A stretch of 37,073 nt of DNA, from the NCBI GenBank assembly GCA_900542385.1, contig UQNP01000002.1, positions 1 to 37,073 of the forward strand. The letters are read 5' to 3'. Made by a program: the position numbers and the translations under genes. Shown one piece after another: positions 32,989 through 37,073 of this stretch; the first letter of the stretch is position 1, and every line of letters begins with the position of its first letter. Source of the stretch: an uncultured Eubacterium sp. Its GTDB lineage: Bacteria > Bacillota > Clostridia > Peptostreptococcales > Anaerovoracaceae. The notes below the pieces were generated by a model. The model saw nothing but the letters and a program-made list of their open reading frames with translations, did not search any database and was not told the origin of the DNA.

Positions 32989-35427
32989 TTAACCTTTATT
33001 CTTATTTCCTTTCACATATCTTTTGGATCTTTTTTTATTTGCCTCGGTCTTACCTTTTTCTTTTTCCTCAAGACTGTTTTCTTCTTTGATCAAAGATTCA
33101 GAAGTCTTTTGTTCACCTGGGTTATCATCATCTTCCTGTATGCTTTCCAATGCTTTTGCTTTTAGTTCTTCTTTCTCTTTGTCATCATCGGGCGCTGCGA
33201 TCTTCTTCGCTTTCTTTTTATTGTTTTTTATATTTGCTTTGACCTGCTTTTCGTATTTTGAAAGCTTTCTTCTGCCGTTGAAATCATAGTAAAGCGGACT
33301 GCATACAGCTATTGAGGAATATGCGCCTGCAATAATGCCTACCATGAGCGGAAGTACGAATTCTCTTATGCTCTCCCCTCCCAGTATCAAAAGCGGTATC
33401 ATTACCACCAGCGTAGTAAAGGAAGTCATGAGAGATCTTCCAAGGGTCTGAGTGATACTCCTGTCTATCAGTTTTGCCAGATCTCCGTCATCATGATATT
33501 TCTTGTTTTCTCTTATCCTGTCAAATACTACTATCGTATCATTTATGGAATAACCTATCACCGTCAGTATACCTGCTATGAACGGATTGTTTATTGTGAT
33601 TCCGAATATTGCATAGAACGCAAGCATGATTAAAACGTCATGCAGTACTCCAAGAAGCGCTGCTCCTCCGAACTTCCACTGGGAGAATCGTAAACGTATG
33701 TAAACGAGCATACACAGACCTGCTATAACTATAGCCAGTATTGCATTGTTTCTGAGATCTTTTCCGACAGACGGTCCGAAGAGCTCCTGAGATACTACAT
33801 TTTCATTCGTTGTTCCGAAAGTCTCGTTTATGCTGTTTATGACATCAGCCCGTTCATCATTTCCAAGAGATTCTATGGTCCTTATAACTATCTGCTCATT
33901 GTTCTCCCCGGAATATATTATTTCAGGGTCGAGATTATATTCACTGATAGCATCCTCCACCTCAGATATAGGCACAGTCTTTCCCATATCCATCTGTATC
34001 ATAGTGCCTCCGGTAAAGTCTATACCGTAGTTCATTCCTCTTACTAAGCTGAATCCAAGACCTGCCGCTATGATTATTATCGAGATCGCATAAAATACTT
34101 TCTTGTATTTCATGAAATGCAGATCTTTGTTGATATGAAAAGTTGCCCTGTTGTTTTTCTTTATACCGAAAAGCGATTTCTTTGCCAGCAATTTGCTCTC
34201 AGACATCATATTTACATAAAGCTGAGTTATGACAACCGCCGTGAATATGCCCACTATTATACCTATCATGAAAGTCCAGGCAAATCCCTTCACTGAGCTT
34301 GTACCTATCTCATAAAGTATAACAGCAGCTATCAGCGTAGTGACCTGCGAATCTATTACCGTGCTCATAGCACGCTTGAATCCCATCTGGGTAGCGACCC
34401 GCACCGTCTTACCGCTGGCTATTTCTTCTCTTATTCTTGCAAATATTATGACATTAGCATCGACCGCCATGCCCACGGACAATATTATGCCTGCAATTCC
34501 GGGCAGCGTAAGAACGCTTCCCGCAGCTGCTATTATATTGAGTACTATAACTACATACAACAGAAGCGCAAGATCCGCAGCCACTCCAAGTCCTCTGTAC
34601 GCCACGCACATGAGGATGAGTATTATAGCCAGACCTATTATGCCTGCATACACGCTCATCTCGAGAGCCGAATATCCTATACGTGCTGACTGTACTGAAG
34701 AATTAACTTCCTCAAGCTCCAGAGGCAGAGCTCCGCCTCTTATAAGGGCTGCAAGATTAGAAGCTTCTTCCTGTGAAAAGTTTCCCGTTATCGTACAGCT
34801 TCCTCCGCTTATAGGGCCTTCATTGACCGACGGAGCGGAGATTATTTCTCCATCCAGAAGTATCATTATTGCGTCATTGCTGACCCCTTCAACAGATGAC
34901 GTTACAGAGCCATTATAAGCTTTTGTTGTCGCATCGTAAAACAGATCAGCACCTTCATTGTCGAATTCAAGAGCAACGGCATACCCCGCTGACTGATTGT
35001 CCGTAGTTACAGAAGCATCTTCCACATTGCTTCCGTCAAGTACTACAGTGCCGTCTGCGAGAGCAAATTGAAGCTGTGCCGTTCTGCCGATCTGGTCTAT
35101 AGCATCTTCAGCGTCCTCGGCTCCCGGCAGTTCCACTCTTATCCTTTTTTCACCTTCTATTGTAACTATCGGTTCTGCAAGACCCATCTGGTTTACTCTC
35201 TCTTCAATGACTGCCTGCGTCTGTTCCATATTCTGACGCAGCTCATCTCCCGTAAGATCGGTCTGGGCTTCCAGAACGACGTAGACTCCGCCTTCTATAT
35301 CAAGTCCGAGCTTCATCCTGTCTTTGAGCGGCGCTATAGGACCTGCTCCAAAAATAGTCAAATACCAACCCGCTGCGATTATAAGAATGATTATTACTGC
35401 TAAAACTCGTTTTAATTTATAACTCAT
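32989..35427 (-). CDS. secDF: Fused SecD-SecF protein translocase subunits
   Basis: RND-type motor that uses proton flow to pull preproteins out on the trans side of SecYEG. 812 residues: SecD half (about 1-415, with LGLDIEGGVYVVLEAQ and PGIAGIILSVGMAVDANVIIF) and SecF half (about 440-715, with MNYGIDFTGGTMIQM and AGILTVIGYSINDTIVVFDRIREN). The last ~95 residues form a Lys/Glu-rich charged tail absent from typical homologs. GGAGGCATAA precedes ATG 35427. Confidence 0.97.
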   Translation of the reverse strand: MSYKLKRVLAVIIILIIAAGWYLTIFGAGPIAPLKDRMKLGLDIEGGVYVVLEAQTDLTGDELRQNMEQTQAVIEERVNQMGLAEPIVTIEGEKRIRVELPGAEDAEDAIDQIGRTAQLQFALADGTVVLDGSNVEDASVTTDNQSAGYAVALEFDNEGADLFYDATTKAYNGSVTSSVEGVSNDAIMILLDGEIISAPSVNEGPISGGSCTITGNFSQEEASNLAALIRGGALPLELEEVNSSVQSARIGYSALEMSVYAGIIGLAIILILMCVAYRGLGVAADLALLLYVVIVLNIIAAAGSVLTLPGIAGIILSVGMAVDANVIIFARIREEIASGKTVRVATQMGFKRAMSTVIDSQVTTLIAAVILYEIGTSSVKGFAWTFMIGIIVGIFTAVVITQLYVNMMSESKLLAKKSLFGIKKNNRATFHINKDLHFMKYKKVFYAISIIIIAAGLGFSLVRGMNYGIDFTGGTMIQMDMGKTVPISEVEDAISEYNLDPEIIYSGENNEQIVIRTIESLGNDERADVINSINETFGTTNENVVSQELFGPSVGKDLRNNAILAIVIAGLCMLVYIRLRFSQWKFGGAALLGVLHDVLIMLAFYAIFGITINNPFIAGILTVIGYSINDTIVVFDRIRENKKYHDDGDLAKLIDRSITQTLGRSLMTSFTTLVVMIPLLILGGESIREFVLPLMVGIIAGAYSSIAVCSPLYYDFNGRRKLSKYEKQVKANIKNNKKKAKKIAAPDDDKEKEELKAKALESIQEDDDNPGEQKTSESLIKEENSLEEKEKGKTEANKKRSKRYVKGNKNKG

Positions 35428-35493
35428 TTATGCCTCCGGTATGCTGTATATTATTTCTGTGGATACAATATCCCATTCAATCATACTGTTGAT

Positions 35494-35522
35494 ATTTTAC
35501 TACTTTTTATATACTTAAACAA
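35494..35522 (-). promoter_or_regulatory. Sigma-A-type promoter of the secDF-relA-aaRS run
   Basis: TTGTTT (35522-35517), 17-base spacer, TAAAAT (35499-35494). It gives a leader of about 60 nt to secDF. It is the only promoter-like element I see before the 15-kb run that follows. Confidence 0.55.
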
Positions 35523-35581
35523 GGGTAAACACGTTGATTTTTCTATATTTATAAGGAAATTAACCAAAAGTTTCAAAGGTT

Positions 35582-35947
35582 TCAGTTTTCTCCTGCAACA
35601 CCTGCTATACCTCCTGCACCTCCTCCTGCTACAGGCAGAAGATATGCCAGTGTATGCTTCGATGCCTCCGGCATATCTGAAAAAACTCCTTCCGCAGCCA
35701 AAAGTATCAGAACTACAAAAATCAAAGCCGATAAAGCGCCGGATATCAAACCCCTTTTACCGATGACTCTGCTTTCAAAATATCCGAGAAGCATAGCTGA
35801 TACAGTCATTGATACTATCAGTCCTGCAAAGGTCCACTCTTCTTTGAAGCCCGTAAAAGTCACCATAGCCGCTAAGATCGCCGTAAAAGCGATAAACAGT
35901 ATCATCGCAGCAATATATGCCTTTAAACTTTTTCTGAATACATCCAT
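35582..35947 (-). CDS. TIGR04086/YrzE-type small membrane protein
   Basis: 121 residues with four membrane segments (YIAAMILFIAFTAILAAMVTF, FAGLIVSMTVSAMLLGYF, LISGALSALIFVVLILLAAEG and the Gly/Ala-rich C-terminus LAYLLPVAGGGAGGIAGV). This pattern fits the TIGR04086 family, which sits between yajC and secDF in many Clostridia; its function is unknown. GTGGAGGTGTATT precedes ATG 35947. A SigE-like promoter candidate lies just upstream. Confidence 0.8.
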   Translation of the reverse strand: MDVFRKSLKAYIAAMILFIAFTAILAAMVTFTGFKEEWTFAGLIVSMTVSAMLLGYFESRVIGKRGLISGALSALIFVVLILLAAEGVFSDMPEASKHTLAYLLPVAGGGAGGIAGVAGEN

Positions 35948-35963
35948 AATACACCTCCACTAC

Positions 35964-35992
35964 ATTGTATTGAAGGTGCGAAAATATTATGA
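35964..35992 (-). promoter_or_regulatory. Candidate SigE-like promoter of the TIGR04086 gene
   Basis: TCATAAT (35992-35986), 14-base spacer and AATACAAT (35971-35964), 7 of 8 against the SigE -10 CATACAAT. No sigma-A pair fits in the same gap. Tentative. Confidence 0.35.
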
Positions 35993-36001
35993 TTAAGTGT
36001 A

Positions 36002-36031
36002 TATAAAAAGAGATGGCTATACCATCTCTTT
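36002..36031 (-). terminator. Rho-independent terminator after yajC
   Basis: Minus-strand hairpin AAAGAGATGG / CCATCTCTTT, perfect 10 bp with a 5-base loop, followed by TTATATAC. Placed 38 bases after the yajC stop. Confidence 0.85.
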
Positions 36032-36068
36032 AAATCCTGATTGTCATACTGCCCGGATCAGATCCGAA

Positions 36069-36566
36069 TTATTTTGCTTCTTCATCCTTTGCAGCATCTT
36101 CAGTTTTTTCTTCTGCCGCAGCATCTTCGGCTTCCTGCTGTTCTTCCGGTTTTTCAGTCTTTTCTTCTTCAGTTTCCTCAGCTTCCTGCGAAACAGCACT
36201 CATTCTCTTGATCCTCTTAGGCTTTGATTTCTTAACTTCAGTTTCTTCAGCTTCTTCGATATCATCATCCTGAGCTTTAACTGAACGCTTTTCACTTTCT
36301 TCAACAACTTTTGAAACAGACCATCTCATGATTTCAAATTTTACTCTGTCAGCTCCGACCTGAATAACGAGCGAGTCCTCTTTGGTCTTTACTACTTTAC
36401 CGCAGATGCCTCCTATCGTGATGATCTCATCTCCCACCTGCACGCTGCTTCTCATAGCGTTGACTTCTTTTTCTCTCTTCTTCTGAGGTCTTATGAGCAA
36501 GAAGTACATTACAGCAATCAAGATGACCAGAGGTAAAATCGTTACCCAAATATTTCCGTTGTTCAT
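36069..36566 (-). CDS. yajC: Preprotein translocase subunit YajC with acidic tail
   Basis: Single-span accessory protein of the SecDF-YajC complex. 165 residues: membrane helix (WVTILPLVILIAVMYFLLI), the RPQKKREKEV signature, and the small beta domain (VQVGDEIITIGGICGKVVKTKEDSLVIQVG). Residues from about 95 onward form a Glu/Ala/Lys-rich acidic tail, roughly doubling the usual length. GGAGGAATCTTTA precedes ATG 36566. The tRNA-Leu 3' end lies only 54 bases upstream without an obvious promoter between, so the two may share a transcript. Confidence 0.95.
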   Translation of the reverse strand: MNNGNIWVTILPLVILIAVMYFLLIRPQKKREKEVNAMRSSVQVGDEIITIGGICGKVVKTKEDSLVIQVGADRVKFEIMRWSVSKVVEESEKRSVKAQDDDIEEAEETEVKKSKPKRIKRMSAVSQEAEETEEEKTEKPEEQQEAEDAAAEEKTEDAAKDEEAK

Positions 36567-36620
36567 TAAAGATTCCTCCTACCAGGTTTATGTTGCAAAC
36601 ACCTATCAAATACCATATGA

Positions 36621-36707
36621 TGGTGCCGGCGATGGGGGTCGAACCCATACGGTGTTGCCACCACGGGATTTTGAGTCCCGCACGTCTGCCAATTCCATCA
36701 CGCCGGC
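36621..36707 (-). tRNA. tRNA-Leu (anticodon CAA)
   Basis: Class II tRNA, 87 nt including an encoded CCA. Acceptor arms GCCGGCG and CGCCGGC pair fully, discriminator A73. Anticodon stem CGGGA/TCCCG with loop CTCAAAA gives anticodon CAA at 36673-36671, reading UUG. A long variable arm (TGGTGGCAACACCG region) and a TTCGACC T-loop are present. Confidence 0.97.
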
Positions 36708-36721
36708 AAAATACGAGAAGT

Positions 36722-36750
36722 ATTTTATCATGATTTATATATCATTTCAA
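36722..36750 (-). promoter_or_regulatory. Sigma-A-type promoter of tRNA-Leu and yajC
   Basis: TTGAAA (36750-36745), 17-base spacer, TAAAAT (36727-36722). An inverted repeat AAAATAC-N5-GTATTTT (36726-36708) overlaps the -10 and predicted start and runs to the first tRNA base. Confidence 0.7.
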
Positions 36751-36758
36751 TCATAAAA

Positions 36759-37073
36759 TTAAGATTTGGAACCACTCTGGTAGATATCGATGATTTCCTG
36801 GGTGTGATCCGCCGAATAGCGGTATGCCTTTTCCGGATCATGAGCCTCTACCGCTTCCAGAATTTTTTTATGGAAGTATTCAAAACTGTTCAGAACTCTT
36901 TCGAAATCGAGGCTCGTCCACACGCTGTACCACTCCGTACACGTGGCGAGAAACATCGGAAGTGATCTGGAGATGATCTGATTTTCGCATCCTTCGATAA
37001 CCGCTTTGTGAAAAGCGATATCCAGTTTCCGGAATTCCTTCATCGGAATATATTCGCCTTCCCGGTAGCGCTT
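36759..37073 (-). CDS. GntR-family regulator, FCD domain, 5' part outside window
   Basis: C-terminal 104 residues of an FCD-type (FadR C-terminal) ligand-binding domain; the frame is open to the right edge so the wHTH part is outside. Seen: FRKLDIAFHKAVIEGCEN with the Asp/His metal-ligand pattern DxxxH, EYFHKKILEAVEAHDPEKAYRYSADHTQEI giving the other His residues. FCD regulators usually bind carboxylic acids through a metal. Codon use (ATC for Ile, more CGG/ACG) differs from the ATA-rich core genes to the left. The target cannot be told. Confidence 0.85.
   Translation of the reverse strand, partial: KRYREGEYIPMKEFRKLDIAFHKAVIEGCENQIISRSLPMFLATCTEWYSVWTSLDFERVLNSFEYFHKKILEAVEAHDPEKAYRYSADHTQEIIDIYQSGSKS

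Noticed and set aside
36621..36707. tRNA-Leu as an integration site for a mobile element
   Set aside because: The 3' end of the tRNA faces yajC in a conserved arrangement; no integrase or repeated tRNA 3' end is visible.
1..37073. CRISPR array, rRNA or riboswitch
   Set aside because: No regularly spaced repeats, rRNA sequence or recognisable riboswitch core was found in the short gaps between genes.

Overview
The window is 37 kb of chromosome from a spore-forming member of the Firmicutes, most likely an anaerobic Clostridia. The evidence is a complete spoIIIA sporulation operon, Gram-positive-type SD sequences (GGAGG), fused secDF, the nadD-yqeK-rsfS cluster, hemZ, a single bifunctional relA/spoT and an RNase J. 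Core genes use ATA heavily for isoleucine, which suggests a moderate-to-low GC genome. I cannot name the genus. Every gene I can support is on the minus strand, so transcription runs from high to low coordinates; plus-strand ORFs are shadows.

In transcription order: the 3' part of a GntR/FCD regulator (36759 to the window edge); a sigma-A-type promoter, tRNA-Leu(CAA) and yajC ending in a strong terminator; a small YrzE/TIGR04086-type membrane gene with a possible SigE-like promoter; then, from a promoter near 35.5 kb, a long tightly packed run of secDF, relA/spoT, dtd, an MBL hydrolase, hemZ, hisS, aspS, nadD, yqeK, rsfS, leuS, rnj and ylbF-like. This run joins protein export, stringent response, tRNA charging and proofreading, NAD synthesis, ribosome silencing and RNA decay. 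efp follows with its own promoter and terminator. Next come mltG, trmR and a U32 hydroxylase (the tRNA wobble-uridine mo5U34 route, ordered as in Bacillus yrrL-yrrM-yrrN/O) and a CBS/CNNM-type transporter gene ending in a terminator.

Between that terminator (about 13.7 kb) and spoIIIA (about 10.2 kb) lies an accessory-looking block: XRE regulator, small membrane protein, ABC ATPase, large permease and a 64-residue zinc-ribbon protein. It has different codon use, its own promoter with a perfect palindromic operator, and near-identical 60-bp terminator repeats on both sides. This is the most unusual region of the window.

The spoIIIA operon (AA to AH) follows. It looks pared down: SpoIIIAF is only 57 residues, SpoIIIAG is about 133 residues and lacks room for the ring-forming insertion, and SpoIIIAE has no signal peptide. 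The window ends with a housekeeping run from its own promoter: Asp23/Gls24, nusB, a TsaD-like paralog, xseA, xseB, ispA and dxs (3' end cut by the window). I saw no CRISPR, rRNA, transposase or phage genes, and no gene-free stretch above 300 bases.
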